Counted from the first letter of the stretch, positions 34,308-43,949 are shown. The stretch is DNA of 60,874 bases from an uncultured Ruminococcus sp. (GCA_902776375.1 CACYPV010000008.1:1-60874), one strand, 5' to 3'. Made by a program: numbers and translations. The notes: generated by a model not told the origin, from the letters alone.

Positions 34308-34318
34308 TGGACTATGTA

Positions 34319-34470
34319 CAATGGACAGTTGATAATTGACAATTGACAATTTATGGTGGGCTCCGCCCACGCCCGATTTGTATTATTGCAGTGTGATGTT
34401 CAACACGCAGCATTACAAATCGTAGCGAAGCAGCCCTTAATTGTCCATTGTCCACTGTCAATTGTCAACT
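34319..34470. repeat. Miniature inverted-repeat element, family F copy 2
   Basis: Left arm of GACAATTGACAAT units, right arm CCATTGTCCACTGTCAATTG (inverted). The core has CCCGATTTGTATTATTGCAG and CAGCATTACAAATCG, the same core as at 19866-20003. Confidence 0.75.
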
Positions 34471-34489
34471 TAAAAACGGAGGGATATGA

Positions 34490-34969
34490 ATGGCGAAAAG
34501 CAAGGGCGGCGTCACCGTCTCAAAGGTCTGGGAGCTCTGCGAGCCCATTGTCGAGGGCTTGGGACTGTCGGTCTGGGACGTGCGCTACGTCAAAGAGGGC
34601 GCAGACTGGTATCTGCGCGTGTTCATCGACAAGCCCGGCGGCGTCGATATAAACGACTGCGAGGCTGTGTCCCGCGCGATAAACGACCCGCTCGATCAGC
34701 TCGACCCTATAGAAAACGCCTACTGCTTGGAGGTGTGCTCCCCGGGCTTAGAGCGCGAGCTTGTGCGCGACGAGCACTTTGAACGGTTTGTCGGCGCCGA
34801 CATAATGGTAAAAATGCTGCGCCCCGTCGAGGGAATAGGCAGAGAATTCAAAGGTAAGCTTAAGGCGTATAAAGACGGCGAGGTGACCGTTGAGGATCAC
34901 AGCGGCGAAAACGAGCTGACCTTCAACAAAAAAGAAGCCGCGTGGATCAAACTGGACGACTTTGATTAA
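34490..34969 (+). CDS. rimP: Ribosome maturation factor RimP
   Basis: 159 residues. It assists 30S subunit maturation. N-terminal alpha/beta domain (LCEPIVEGLGLSVWDVRYVK, LRVFIDKPGGVDINDCEAVS, LEVCSPGLERELV) and a C-terminal SH3-like domain (GKLKAYKDGEVTVED). ATG 34490 has GGAGGG 6 nt before. It is the first gene of the nusA-infB operon; a repeat of family C separates it from nusA. Confidence 0.95.
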   Translation: MAKSKGGVTVSKVWELCEPIVEGLGLSVWDVRYVKEGADWYLRVFIDKPGGVDINDCEAVSRAINDPLDQLDPIENAYCLEVCSPGLERELVRDEHFERFVGADIMVKMLRPVEGIGREFKGKLKAYKDGEVTVEDHSGENELTFNKKEAAWIKLDDFD

Positions 34970-34977
34970 GTTGACAG

Positions 34978-35046
34978 TTACAAATTACAAATTGCAAGTT
35001 GTTTTTTCAGAAACTTGTAATTTGCAATCGGTAACTTGTAGTTGTT
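34978..35046. repeat. Imperfect inverted repeat of ACAAATTACAAATTGC units
   Basis: CAAATTGCAAGTT on the left pairs with AACTTGTAATTTG on the right around a T-rich loop, in the rimP-nusA gap. It lacks the look of a terminator because no T run follows. Confidence 0.6.
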
Positions 35047-35068
35047 ATAGAAAGGATTGGTTGGAAAA

Positions 35069-36184
35069 ATGACAAATAAGGAATTGTTTGAAGCGCTGAG
35101 GATGTTTGAAAAGGAAAAGGACATTCCCATGGATTACATGCTTCAGCAGATACAAAAGGCAATAGAGATCGCCTGCAAAAGTTACTACGGCGGCAACGAG
35201 AACGTGGTTTTCAAGGCTGACCCCGAAAAGAACTCATTTGACGTAAAGCTCGTAAAGACTGTCGTCGAGGAGGTCGACGACCCCAACTTCGAGGTAACTC
35301 TTGAGGAAGCCAAGCAGATCAACAAAAGAAAGAAATTCGAGATCGGCGACGAGGTCGAGGTCCCGCTCGATCCCAAGCGTCTCGGCAGGATCGCCGTATC
35401 CTCCGCGAGAAACGTTATCCGCCAGGGCATCCGCGCCGGCGAGAAGGGACAGAGCCTCATCGAGTTCCAGAGCAAGCTCGGCGAGATCGTCACCGCCACC
35501 GTTGAGAGGATCGATCTCAAAACCGGCGTCGCCACCATCCGCATAGGCAAAAGCACCGCCATGCTGCCCAAGATCGAGCAGGTAGGCATCGAAACTCTGC
35601 ACGAGGGCGACCATGTAAAGGTCTACATCGCCGACGTCAAGGACAACGAAAGAGGACCTCACGCCATCATCTCGCGCTCGCATCCCGGCTTTGTACGCCG
35701 CCTGTTTGAGCAGGAGGTTCCCGAGATTTACGACGGCATCGTCGAGATCAAGGCGGTTTCCCGCGAGGCTGGTTCGCGCACCAAAATGGCGGTCATCAGC
35801 AACAACGGCGACGTCGACGCTATCGGCGCCTGCATAGGTCCCAAGGGCGCGCGCGTCAATACGATCGTAAGCGAGCTCGGCGGCGAAAAGATAGATATCA
35901 TCGAATACAACGACGACCCGCAGAAGTATATTTCGGCGGCGCTGTCTCCGGCGACAGTCCTCAAGGTGGACATTATAGACGAGGAGACAAAGAGCTGCAA
36001 GGCTACCGTGCCCGACGACCAGCTCTCACTCGCCATAGGCAACAAGGGTCAAAACGCCCGTCTCGCGGCAAGACTCACCGGTTGGAGGATAGACATCCGC
36101 CCCGAGAGCGGCTTCTACGGCGAGGACGAGGAAGACGAAACTACCGAGACTGCGCAGGAAGCTGCGGAGCAGACGGAAGAGTAA
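35069..36184 (+). CDS. nusA: Transcription termination/antitermination factor NusA
   Basis: 371 residues, the short form without C-terminal repeats usual in Firmicutes. It binds RNA polymerase and pauses. N-terminal domain (about 1-125), S1 domain (about 135-200, GEIVTATVERIDLKTGVATI), and two KH domains (GACIGPKGARVNTIVSELGG; LAIGNKGQNARLAARLTGW). ATG 35069 is taken as start; AAAGGA is 12 nt before. It ends in an acidic tail and is followed after 1 nt by rnpM. Confidence 0.97.
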   Translation: MTNKELFEALRMFEKEKDIPMDYMLQQIQKAIEIACKSYYGGNENVVFKADPEKNSFDVKLVKTVVEEVDDPNFEVTLEEAKQINKRKKFEIGDEVEVPLDPKRLGRIAVSSARNVIRQGIRAGEKGQSLIEFQSKLGEIVTATVERIDLKTGVATIRIGKSTAMLPKIEQVGIETLHEGDHVKVYIADVKDNERGPHAIISRSHPGFVRRLFEQEVPEIYDGIVEIKAVSREAGSRTKMAVISNNGDVDAIGACIGPKGARVNTIVSELGGEKIDIIEYNDDPQKYISAALSPATVLKVDIIDEETKSCKATVPDDQLSLAIGNKGQNARLAARLTGWRIDIRPESGFYGEDEEDETTETAQEAAEQTEE

Positions 36185-36185
36185 T

Positions 36186-36479
36186 ATGAAAAAGGTACCA
36201 CTTAGAAAATGCACGGGCTGCGGGGAAATGAAGCCCAAGCGCGAGCTGATACGCGTTGTCAAGGCGCCCGATACCACCGACGCCGACGGCAACGTCACGG
36301 CGCAGGGCGCTGTTTCGCTCGACCTCACCGGCAAAAAGCCGGGCAGGGGCGCGTACGTTTGCAAAAGCGCCGAGTGCTTTCAAAAGGCGCGCAAGGCGCG
36401 TCGCTTCGAGCACTCGCTAAGCTGCAAGATCCCCGAGGAAGTCTATGAATCAATGAGTGCGGAGTTACAGGAAATATGA
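36186..36479 (+). CDS. rnpM: RNase P modulator RnpM (YlxR)
   Basis: 97 residues. YlxR/DUF448 family with RKCTGCGEMKPKRELIR and GRGAYVCKSAECFQKA; in B. subtilis it binds the RNA of RNase P and lowers its activity. It lies in the standard slot between nusA and ylxQ. Its stop overlaps the ylxQ start by 4 nt. Slightly longer than usual by an inserted loop (PDTTDADGNVTAQG). Confidence 0.94.
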   Translation: MKKVPLRKCTGCGEMKPKRELIRVVKAPDTTDADGNVTAQGAVSLDLTGKKPGRGAYVCKSAECFQKARKARRFEHSLSCKIPEEVYESMSAELQEI

Positions 36480-36808
36480 ACGACAGGGTATTGTCATTTT
36501 TAGGGTTATGCAGACGGGCAAAAAAGCTTGTCATCGGCGCCGAGGTCACCGAGCAGTCGATAGTCGAGGCTAGATCTCAACTTGTGCTGCACGCTGACGA
36601 CGCGTCCGAAAACAGCTTAAAGCGAGTGCGCAAAGCCGCCGCGGAACACGGCGTAACGGTAATGCGCGCGGGGCGAAGCAAGGACGAAATGAGCGCGGCG
36701 CTGGGCAGACTGTGCGCGGTGCTGTCCGTTGAAGACAAAGGCTTTGCCTTAAAGCTTGAAGAAATGCTCGGGCATGAACAGAGAGGAGAATTTGATGATA
36801 AAATATAA
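36476..36808 (+). CDS. ylxQ: L7Ae-family ribosome-associated protein YlxQ
   Basis: 110 residues. L7Ae/L30e RNA-binding fold with [15 protein letters not shown] at the start and [14 protein letters not shown]. The family binds kink-turn RNA; its role in the nusA-infB operon is not settled. It overlaps rnpM by 4 nt and infB by 14 nt. Confidence 0.92.
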   Translation: MNDRVLSFLGLCRRAKKLVIGAEVTEQSIVEARSQLVLHADDASENSLKRVRKAAAEHGVTVMRAGRSKDEMSAALGRLCAVLSVEDKGFALKLEEMLGHEQRGEFDDKI

Positions 36809-39131
36809 GGTTAAAGACGCGGCTGCCGATTTCGGCGTGCCGAATAAAAAGATTACTGAGATCCTCAAGACACATTGTAATGTAGATAAAAAGACCATGA
36901 CCGCGCTTGCCGAAGCTGAGCTCGACGTCATCTTTGACGTTCTCACCAAGGAAAACAGCGTGGAGAATTTTGATAAGTATTTCGCGGCGAGGAACGAAAA
37001 GCTTGACCGCGAGCCTGAGCCGGAGCCCGAGAAGGCAGCTCCCAAGCAGGAGGCAAAGGAAGAAAAGCCCGCCGCCGATAAGCCCGAAAAGGCAGGCGCA
37101 AAGCCCGCGCCCAAAGCCGAGCAGAAGGGCGAGACCCCCAGCCATCAGCGCAAGCGCAAGGTCATCGACACCCGCGCAACCAACGTGGACGTCGAGCGCT
37201 ACAACTCAAAATACGACGATCTGGCAAGCGGCACCTCAAAGAGCCGCAGCACCGACCGCGACCATACAACAAAGAAGCAGAAGTTCTCTAACCGCACCCA
37301 AAAGCAGAAGGGCAGGCGTCAGGGCAAGCGCGAGACCGAGGCGGAGCGCCTCAAGAGAATAGCGCTGGAGCGCAAGCAAAAGCCCATCACCGTGCAGATT
37401 CCCGACGAGATCACCGTCAACGAGCTGGCTCTGCGCCTTAAGGCTACCGTAGCCGAGGTCGTCAAAAAGGCGTTCCTTATGGGCACCATGGTAACGGCGA
37501 CCGACACCATCGACTTCGACACCGCCTCGCTCATCGCCATGGAGTTCCACGCCAAGGTCGAAAAAGAGGTCGTAGTCACCATCGAGGAAAAGATCATCGA
37601 CGACAGCGAGGATGACGAGTCCAATCTCGTCGGCAGAGCGCCCGTTGTAGTTGTTATGGGTCACGTAGACCACGGCAAGACCTCCATCCTCGACGCTATC
37701 CGTCACGCGAACGTCACCGCGGGCGAAGCGGGCGGCATTACCCAGCACATCGGCGCGTACCGCGTGCAGGTCAACGGCAAGCCCATCACCTTCCTCGACA
37801 CCCCGGGTCACGAGGCTTTCACCACCATGAGAGCGCGCGGCGCGCAGGTCACCGATATCGCTATCCTCGTTGTTGCGGCGGACGACGGCATCATGCCGCA
37901 GACCGTTGAGGCTATCAACCACGCAAAGGCTGCGGGCGTTTCCGTTATCGTCGCCATCAACAAAATGGATAAGGTCGGCGCTAACCCCGAGCGCGTCAAG
38001 CAGCAGCTCACCGAATACGAGCTGGTTCCCGAGGATTGGGGCGGCGACACACCCTGCATCCCCGTTTCGGCTAAGACAAAGGAAGGTCTTGACGACCTGC
38101 TCGAAATGGTAGCTCTCGTCGCCGAGATGAAAGAGCTCAGGGCTAATCCCGACCGCGCCGCCAAGGGTACGGTCATCGAGGCTCGCCTTGACAAGGGCAG
38201 AGGCCCCATCGCCACCGTGCTCGTACAGAACGGCACGCTCCACAAGGGCGATATTATCATCGCCGGTTCCACCGTCGGCAGAGTGCGCGTAATGATGAAC
38301 GACAAGGGCGAGCGCGTCACCGAGGCGGGTCCCTCCGTTCCGGTCGAGATCACCGGTCTTGACGAAGTGCCCGAGGGCGGCGACGTATTCGACGCGGTTT
38401 CCGACGAGCGCCTCGCGAGAACTCTCGTAGAGCAGCGCAAGGACGCTAAGAAGGAAGAGATCTTCAACGCGCGCACCAAGGTCACCCTCGACAACCTCTT
38501 CGATCAAATGAAGCTGGGCGAGGTCAAGGAGCTGCAGATCATCGTAAAGGCGGACGTTCAGGGCTCTGTAGAGGCTGTCCGTCAGTCGCTCGAAAAACTG
38601 AGCAACGAGGAAGTGCGCGTAAACGTCATCCACGGCGCGGTAGGCGCTATCAACGAAAGCGACGTAATGCTCGCCGAGGCTTCCTCCGCTATCATCGTCG
38701 GCTTCAACGTGCGTCCCGACTCCGTAGCGGCGGCTCACGCCGAGACCGCGGGCGTAGATATGCGCCTGTACAGCGTCATCTACGACTGCATCAACGAGAT
38801 CGAGGCGGCTATGAAGGGCATGCTCGCGCCCAAGACCAGAGAAGTCGTGCTCGGCATGGCAGAGGTGCGCAGCGTCATCAAAATCAAATCCGTCGGCACC
38901 ATCGCCGGTTCCTATGTCAAGAGCGGCGTTATCCAGCGCGGCGGCGGCGTTCGCGTCATCCGCGACGGCATCGTCATCGCCGAGGACAACATCGGCTCCC
39001 TCCAGCGCTTCAAGGACGCCGTCAAGGAGGTCAAGGAGGGCTACGAGTGCGGTATCGGACTCGAAAAGTTCAACGACCTCAAGGAAGGCGATATGTTTGA
39101 GGTTTATACCATTGAGGAATACCGCGACTAA
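36795..39131 (+). CDS. infB: Translation initiation factor IF-2
   Basis: 778 residues. It is the GTPase that brings initiator tRNA to the 30S subunit. An N-terminal IF2 domain is followed by a Lys/Glu/Pro-rich linker (about 75-150), a second IF2N domain, and the GTPase core with GHVDHGKTS near residue 289, DTPGHEAF and NKMD, then domains II-IV. ATG 36795 has AGAGGAG 7 nt before and overlaps the ylxQ end. The bases after it (39132-39225) hold family C and D repeats. Confidence 0.97.
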   Translation: MIKYKVKDAAADFGVPNKKITEILKTHCNVDKKTMTALAEAELDVIFDVLTKENSVENFDKYFAARNEKLDREPEPEPEKAAPKQEAKEEKPAADKPEKAGAKPAPKAEQKGETPSHQRKRKVIDTRATNVDVERYNSKYDDLASGTSKSRSTDRDHTTKKQKFSNRTQKQKGRRQGKRETEAERLKRIALERKQKPITVQIPDEITVNELALRLKATVAEVVKKAFLMGTMVTATDTIDFDTASLIAMEFHAKVEKEVVVTIEEKIIDDSEDDESNLVGRAPVVVVMGHVDHGKTSILDAIRHANVTAGEAGGITQHIGAYRVQVNGKPITFLDTPGHEAFTTMRARGAQVTDIAILVVAADDGIMPQTVEAINHAKAAGVSVIVAINKMDKVGANPERVKQQLTEYELVPEDWGGDTPCIPVSAKTKEGLDDLLEMVALVAEMKELRANPDRAAKGTVIEARLDKGRGPIATVLVQNGTLHKGDIIIAGSTVGRVRVMMNDKGERVTEAGPSVPVEITGLDEVPEGGDVFDAVSDERLARTLVEQRKDAKKEEIFNARTKVTLDNLFDQMKLGEVKELQIIVKADVQGSVEAVRQSLEKLSNEEVRVNVIHGAVGAINESDVMLAEASSAIIVGFNVRPDSVAAAHAETAGVDMRLYSVIYDCINEIEAAMKGMLAPKTREVVLGMAEVRSVIKIKSVGTIAGSYVKSGVIQRGGGVRVIRDGIVIAEDNIGSLQRFKDAVKEVKEGYECGIGLEKFNDLKEGDMFEVYTIEEYRD

Positions 39132-39225
39132 ATTGAGAGTTAAGAGTTGAGAGTTAAGACTGGATACTAGAGGCTAGAAGCTAGAAGCTAGTGGCTGGAT
39201 CAATTAGCACAAACGTTTCCCGAAA

Positions 39226-39307
39226 GAAAGCCTTCTCCCTTGCGGAGAAGGTGGGCGATTCGCTTGCGAATTGCTCGGATAAGGGGTTTGTCGCGTTAGC
39301 GACAAAA
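39226..39307. repeat. Dispersed repeat, family B copy 2
   Basis: Nearly identical to 1479-1561, starting GAAAGCCTTCTCCCTTGCGG and ending in GTCGCGTTAGCGAC. It sits between infB and rbfA and is preceded by GAGAGTTAAGAGTTGAGAG and CTAGAGGCTAGAAGCTAG tracts. Confidence 0.75.
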
Positions 39308-39370
39308 TAGTTGCCGGCATGCTGAGGCTGTCACTACTATCCCGCTCTCAACTCTCCGTAAGGAGATAAA

Positions 39371-39754
39371 ATGGCAAGTCACAAAATAGAACGAACAACA
39401 GAAGATATACGCCGCGAGCTCACGGCTATTTTCCGCGAGCTCAAGGATCCGCGTGTCACGGGGGCGTTTCTGTCGATCGTCAGGGTCGAGGTCACTAACG
39501 ACCTGTCCTATTGCACCGTCAAGGTCAGCGCTATCGAGGGGCTCCCCCGCGCTAAAGAGGCGGTCAAGGGGCTCAGATCCGCGTCGGGCTTTATCCGCCG
39601 CGAGCTGGGTCACCGCCTTAAGCTGCGCCACGTTCCCGAGCTGATCTTCGAGGCGACCGACAGCATCGAGTACAGCGCCAACATCAGCCGAATCCTCAAT
39701 TCGCTCGATATTCGCGACGACGTTCCCGAAGGAGATGATGGCGCAGATGAATGA
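39371..39754 (+). CDS. rbfA: Ribosome-binding factor A
   Basis: 127 residues. It binds the 30S neck and helps 16S processing. HKIERTTEDIRRELTAIF at the start, KDPRV, and VTNDLSYCTVKVS are the family marks. AAGGAGA precedes the ATG. Its 3' end overlaps the next gene. Confidence 0.95.
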   Translation: MASHKIERTTEDIRRELTAIFRELKDPRVTGAFLSIVRVEVTNDLSYCTVKVSAIEGLPRAKEAVKGLRSASGFIRRELGHRLKLRHVPELIFEATDSIEYSANISRILNSLDIRDDVPEGDDGADE

Positions 39755-40688
39755 AATGATGAGCAAAACGGCGGCGTTCCTGCGCGAACGCGACTGCTTT
39801 GAGATACTCACACACGATTATCCCGACGGCGACACGCTTGGCAGCGGCTACGCCCTCTGCCTTGTCCTGCAGCAAATGGGCAAAAAAGCAAGAGTCATCA
39901 CCACGTCGGTGCCAAAGGGCTTCACTTTCCTGCAAAAGGGAGTGATCCCGCAGGAATTCGAGGCGCAGACTGTCGTTAGCGTCGATATCGCCGACGAAAA
40001 GCTGCTCGGCAAAAACCGTGAAAAATACGCCGGAAAAATCGATCTTTGCATCGACCACCACATGACAAATAAAATAGACGCGCCGCTCAAGCTCGTCGAG
40101 GGCTACGCGGCTGCCAACTGCGCTATACTCTATAAGCTGTTCCGCTTTATGGACGTCGAATTCACGCGCGAGATCGCAAACTGCCTTTACACCGGCGTTT
40201 CCACCGACACAGGCTGCTTCCGCTACACCAACACCACCGCGGAGACCCTGCGCATCGGCGCGGACATCCTCGACATCGGCTGCGATTCCGCCTACATCAA
40301 CAAGGTGATGTTCGAAACGAAAACTCGCAAAAAGATCGCGCTCGAGCGCGAGATCTACGACACCATAGAGTACTGCTTCAACGACCGCTGCGCTATCATC
40401 GCGGCTACGCTCGATATCCAGCGCAAGCTGGACGTCGGCGACGGCGAGCTCGAAGGGCTTGCCACCATCCCGCGCCAGATCGAGGGCGTCGAGATCGGCA
40501 TAACCATGCGCGAAAAGGAGCCCGGCGTTTTCAAGGTCTCCGTGCGCACCAACGGCGAAGTCAACGCCGCGCAGTTCTGCACGCGTCTCGGCGGCGGCGG
40601 ACATTCCGCCGCGGCGGGTTGCACCGTAAAGGGCAGCCTCGAGGAAGCCAAAAACAAGCTAAAGGCTGTAGTTGAAGAGGTGCTATGA
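39747..40688 (+). CDS. nrnA: DHH/DHHA1 phosphoesterase, NrnA-like oligoribonuclease/pAp phosphatase
   Basis: About 313 residues. DHH motifs HDYPDGDTLGSG, VDIAD and IDHH bind two metals; the DHHA1 domain ends in LGGGGHSAAAGC. NrnA degrades very short RNAs and removes the 3' phosphate of pAp. The start is uncertain: AAGGAG at 39729-39734 lies 12 nt before ATG 39747 but touches ATG 39735. It overlaps rbfA at the front and truB by 4 nt at the end, so the three are one unit. Confidence 0.93.
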   Translation: MNEMMSKTAAFLRERDCFEILTHDYPDGDTLGSGYALCLVLQQMGKKARVITTSVPKGFTFLQKGVIPQEFEAQTVVSVDIADEKLLGKNREKYAGKIDLCIDHHMTNKIDAPLKLVEGYAAANCAILYKLFRFMDVEFTREIANCLYTGVSTDTGCFRYTNTTAETLRIGADILDIGCDSAYINKVMFETKTRKKIALEREIYDTIEYCFNDRCAIIAATLDIQRKLDVGDGELEGLATIPRQIEGVEIGITMREKEPGVFKVSVRTNGEVNAAQFCTRLGGGGHSAAAGCTVKGSLEEAKNKLKAVVEEVL

Positions 40689-41587
40689 ACGGCGTTATTG
40701 TAATAGATAAGCCGGCGGGCTTTACGTCCTTCGACGTCATCGCCGTCACGCGCAGGCTTACCGGTCAGCGCAAAACGGGGCACACCGGCACCCTTGACCC
40801 CAACGCCACGGGCGTGCTGCCCGTGCTTCTGGGCTCGGCTACAAAGGCTCAGGACCTTATCGTGAACCACGACAAAGAGTATGTCGCGGAGTTTAAACTC
40901 GGCATGACCACCGACACCCTCGACATCTGGGGGCAGGTAAAGACCCAAGCCGAAAGCCATGTTACGCGCGATATGCTCGAAGCCCTGCTCCCGCGCTTTC
41001 GCGGCGATATAACGCAGGTGCCGCCCATGTTTTCAGCCGTGCAGAAAAACGGCGTGCGGCTTTACGACCTCGCGCGCAAGGGCGTTGAGGTCGAGCGCGA
41101 GCCGCGTGCGGTCACGGTATACAGATTTGAACTGCTTAGCTTTGACGAAGCCGCTCAGCGCGGTACGCTCGATATCAAGTGCTCAAAGGGCACCTACGTG
41201 CGCACGCTCATCGACGATATCGGCGCGGCGCTCGGCGTCGGCGCGGTCATGACCGCCCTGCGCAGAACGTCGGCGTGCGGCTACACTCTCGAAGACTGCG
41301 TGACGCTCGACGAGCTTAAAGCTCTTTCCGAGAGCGGCGCGATAGGGGAGAGGCTTCGCCCCGTCGAAAGCCTTTTCACATCATACAAATCCCTCACCGT
41401 CAGCGAGGCGCAGGCAAAGCGCTTCAAAAACGGCGCGGCGCTCGATATCTCGCGCACCGCGTTAAGGGGGCGCGACATAGCGGAAAACACCGTTTTCAGA
41501 ATAAAAGACCCGTCAAACGCTTTTCTCGGATTGGGTATCGCGACGGACGGAATGATAAAAATATATAAATTATTCGCGGAGCGCTGA
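40685..41587 (+). CDS. truB: tRNA pseudouridine(55) synthase TruB
   Basis: 300 residues. It makes pseudouridine 55 in the T loop of tRNA. VIVIDKPAGFTSFDV, then the catalytic Asp38 in GHTGTLDPNATG, and KGTYVRTLIDDIG. The C-terminal PUA-like part is present. It ends the operon; ribF, often the next gene in Firmicutes, is not here. A weak AGCGC/GCGCT stem with TTTT follows at about 41579-41606. Confidence 0.96.
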   Translation: MNGVIVIDKPAGFTSFDVIAVTRRLTGQRKTGHTGTLDPNATGVLPVLLGSATKAQDLIVNHDKEYVAEFKLGMTTDTLDIWGQVKTQAESHVTRDMLEALLPRFRGDITQVPPMFSAVQKNGVRLYDLARKGVEVEREPRAVTVYRFELLSFDEAAQRGTLDIKCSKGTYVRTLIDDIGAALGVGAVMTALRRTSACGYTLEDCVTLDELKALSESGAIGERLRPVESLFTSYKSLTVSEAQAKRFKNGAALDISRTALRGRDIAENTVFRIKDPSNAFLGLGIATDGMIKIYKLFAER

Positions 41588-41639
41588 TTAATTCGGCGCT
41601 TTTATTGCTGTTTCAAACGAATATTTTAGACAAAATGTA

Positions 41640-41668
41640 TTGATTTTTAGTTACAAATATGATAATAT
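41640..41668 (+). promoter_or_regulatory. Promoter of the SGNH lipoprotein gene
   Basis: TTGATT (41640-41645), 17 nt, TAATAT (41663-41668), 39 nt before ATG 41708. Confidence 0.65.
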
Positions 41669-41707
41669 AAGGCGGTATCATAAAGATTGGAGATTATGGA
41701 GATCATT

Positions 41708-42739
41708 ATGAAGAGATTTACAGCATTGTTATTCGTTGCCGCGTTGTGCGCAGCGCTGCTGTGCGGCTGCGCCGAAGGCGAACCGGTTTTCAAAAACGCC
41801 GAAGTGCCCGGCATTTTCTCATCCGATGAAGCGGCCAAAGCGCCGACATCGGCAGTTGTTGAGCCTGATGCTCAGGCTACCGAGCCCACTCAGGCGCCCA
41901 CCGCGCCGCCCGTTACTCAGCCTACTCAGCCAGTCACGCGGCCGGCTACCACAGCGGACGGAAGCGTCGTTGCCTCTTGGTTTGACGACGCGGTGTTTAT
42001 CGGCGACAGCATCACCACCACGCTCGACTTCCTTTGCGCCGAGGACGAAAACCTGCTCGGCAACGCGCAGTTCGTATGCGCCGACAGCCTCGGCTTCAAC
42101 AGCGCGCAGTGGGATCTCAACGACCCCAACAACGTTCACCCCACATACAAGGGAAAAAAGGTGCTTGCCGAAACCGCCGCTAAGATCACCGGCGCAAAAA
42201 AGGTGTTCATCCTTTTGGGCGCAAACGATCTGGGCACATGGGGCTTAGACGACACAAAGACTGCTGTCAAGTCGTTCACCTCAAAGCTCTTTGCGAATTC
42301 CCCGAATATCGAGCTTTACTTCCAGTCCACCACCCCCATGATAACCGATAAGGAAAGCGATTACCTCGATAACGCCGATATCGTTGAGTTCGACAAATGG
42401 CTCAAGGAATACTGCGACCAAAACGGCTACCACTATATTGATCTGTACAGTCAAATGGCGGACCCAACCGGCGCGCTCAGAATAGATTACTGCGACGACC
42501 CCGACTACGACGGCATCCACTTCACCATGGACGCGTGCACCGTCTGGGCGAATTACCTTAAATACATAGTAGCGAATCCGTCCGGCGATAAAAAACCCGA
42601 AAATACTGTCGAACCGACTTACGCGGACCCGTATGATGATACGAACGGCGACACGTACGGCGACGCGTACGAAGAACCTTACGAAGATACCTATGAAGAT
42701 TACGGTAATTACGAAGGCTACGAAGAATACGATAATTAA
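41708..42739 (+). CDS. SGNH/GDSL-family hydrolase lipoprotein
   Basis: 343 residues. The signal sequence ends in a lipobox (LLCG-C21), so the protein is anchored outside the membrane. A Pro/Thr/Gln linker (about 50-80) leads to the hydrolase: Ser101 in GDSI, Asn173 in GANDLG, and Asp268-x-x-His271 (DGIH). This is the esterase/O-acetyl-handling type; the substrate may be acetylated wall or polysaccharide. The last 50 residues are an unusual Asp/Glu/Tyr/Gly-rich acidic tail. ATG 41708 has TGGAGA 5-6 nt before. It is followed after 15 nt by a second lipoprotein gene. Confidence 0.87.
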   Translation: MKRFTALLFVAALCAALLCGCAEGEPVFKNAEVPGIFSSDEAAKAPTSAVVEPDAQATEPTQAPTAPPVTQPTQPVTRPATTADGSVVASWFDDAVFIGDSITTTLDFLCAEDENLLGNAQFVCADSLGFNSAQWDLNDPNNVHPTYKGKKVLAETAAKITGAKKVFILLGANDLGTWGLDDTKTAVKSFTSKLFANSPNIELYFQSTTPMITDKESDYLDNADIVEFDKWLKEYCDQNGYHYIDLYSQMADPTGALRIDYCDDPDYDGIHFTMDACTVWANYLKYIVANPSGDKKPENTVEPTYADPYDDTNGDTYGDAYEEPYEDTYEDYGNYEGYEEYDN

Positions 42740-42754
42740 GAGAGGTATGACCAC

Positions 42755-43270
42755 ATGAAAAAGATATTTGCAGCATTATTCGCGGCTGTTATCGCGCTGT
42801 GCTTCTGCTCCTGCGGCGGCACTTCCGAAAGCTCCGCGCAGCCGTCACAGGGCTCCGCCGAGGCGGCGGTCTCCGCTAAACCGCTCAAAGAGATATTCGA
42901 GGATATCAAAACGCAGGTCGGCATCGAGAATCTCACCGAGCTTTCAAACGTTCGCACGCTCGACCGCTACTACGGCATCACCGAGGACAAGGTGTCCGAG
43001 TTCGCCGGCGGCAACAATTCCTCCGGCGTAAGCCAGGAGGAGATCGTGCTTATCAAGGCAGTCGACGACAACGCCGCTGCGGAGGTCGAAGCTAGTCTCA
43101 ACGACCGCTACAACTCCAAGCTCGAGCAAAGCAGGAATTATAACCCCGAGCAGGCGGCGATCATTGAAAAATGCAAGGTTCAGCGCGACGGTCTGTATGT
43201 GTCCATGATCGTCTCCGAAAACGCCGACAGAATCACCGACATCTACCGCACCGAGGCGGGCTTGAAATAA
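42755..43270 (+). CDS. DUF4358-type lipoprotein
   Basis: 171 residues. Lipobox FCS-C20, a Ser/Ala linker and a domain of about 115 residues with YYGITEDKVSEFAGG, IKAVDDNAAAEVEASL and VSMIVSENADRITDIY, which fits DUF4358. These lipoproteins are often beside SGNH hydrolases or MBOAT acyltransferases in Clostridia, suggesting a shared role in surface acylation. AGAGG lies before ATG 42755. It shares an operon with the hydrolase. Confidence 0.82.
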   Translation: MKKIFAALFAAVIALCFCSCGGTSESSAQPSQGSAEAAVSAKPLKEIFEDIKTQVGIENLTELSNVRTLDRYYGITEDKVSEFAGGNNSSGVSQEEIVLIKAVDDNAAAEVEASLNDRYNSKLEQSRNYNPEQAAIIEKCKVQRDGLYVSMIVSENADRITDIYRTEAGLK

Positions 43271-43280
43271 AAACAAAAAC

Positions 43281-43310
43281 GGCAGCTCAATTAAGCGAGC
43301 TGCCTTTTTT
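43281..43310 (+). terminator. Terminator of the lipoprotein operon
   Basis: Stem GGCAGCTC/GAGCTGCC, loop AATTAAGC, then six T. Confidence 0.92.
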
Positions 43311-43343
43311 AGTTTTAAGATGCTAGCCTCTAGCTTCTAGCCT

Positions 43344-43949
43344 CTAGCCCCTCGCGCCTTCGGCGTCCGCGCTTATAACGCCGTTAAAGCCGCTGAAGCT
43401 CATCGTGCTGATTATCTGCGCCACCTCATCGGGCGGCACTGCCTTATCAGAGGCGAACCAGTGCTGATAAACCGACAGCATGCCCGACAAAATAAAGTCT
43501 ATCATAATGTCAGCCTTGTATTCCTCAATGTCAACCTGCGCCACCATCACCTCGCGGGTCTTGTCCTTCAACAGCCGCATAATGCGAGTTATCAGCGCGG
43601 TGTTGCCGTTCATCGTCAGCAGATATCCAAAGAACTCCGGATCCATGTTTATCAGCCGGCTGAACCGCTCAAACAAGGTGTACGGCGCCGCCATCGACTG
43701 CTTGAACTGCACGTTGCCCAACAGCCTTTCGTAGCTTTGGATGATATCGTTCTCGATGTCCTCTATCACCTGATAAACTCCCGAATAGTAGTTGTAAAAG
43801 GTTTTGCGGTTTATGTCCGCCGCCTCGGCTAGCTCGATTATGGTTATATCGTTTATGTCTTTTTCCACCATAAGCTTGGCAAAGGCGTTGCGTATGGCGC
43901 GTTTGGTTTTGATGACCCTGCGGTCGACGCTCTTTGTTTTATTCTCCAT
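43344..43949 (-). CDS. TetR-family transcriptional regulator
   Basis: 201 residues. The N-terminal helix-turn-helix (KTKRAIRNAFAKLMVEKDIN, then IIELAEAADINRKTFYNYY) is TetR type; the C-terminal ligand domain is of the TetR_C_7/DhaS-like kind. It is divergent from fakA, so it most likely controls the fatty acid operon and may sense an acyl ligand. The last codons (GARG) and the stop run into a CTAGCCTCTAG repeat, so the C-terminus may have been set by that repeat. No perfect operator palindrome is seen in the 202-nt gap, but GTGTAATAATATAC and GTGTAATTATACC form a direct repeat at 43986-44025. Confidence 0.87.
   Translation of the reverse strand: MENKTKSVDRRVIKTKRAIRNAFAKLMVEKDINDITIIELAEAADINRKTFYNYYSGVYQVIEDIENDIIQSYERLLGNVQFKQSMAAPYTLFERFSRLINMDPEFFGYLLTMNGNTALITRIMRLLKDKTREVMVAQVDIEEYKADIMIDFILSGMLSVYQHWFASDKAVPPDEVAQIISTMSFSGFNGVISADAEGARG

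Noticed and set aside
34255-34308. 17-codon frame through the rimP leader hairpin as a gene
   Set aside because: No ribosome binding site and the sequence is fully explained by the hairpin; kept only as part of a finding.
37236-38738. 500-codon open frame antisense to infB
   Set aside because: It is a shadow of the codon bias of infB on the other strand; the encoded sequence has no recognisable motif and no ribosome binding site.
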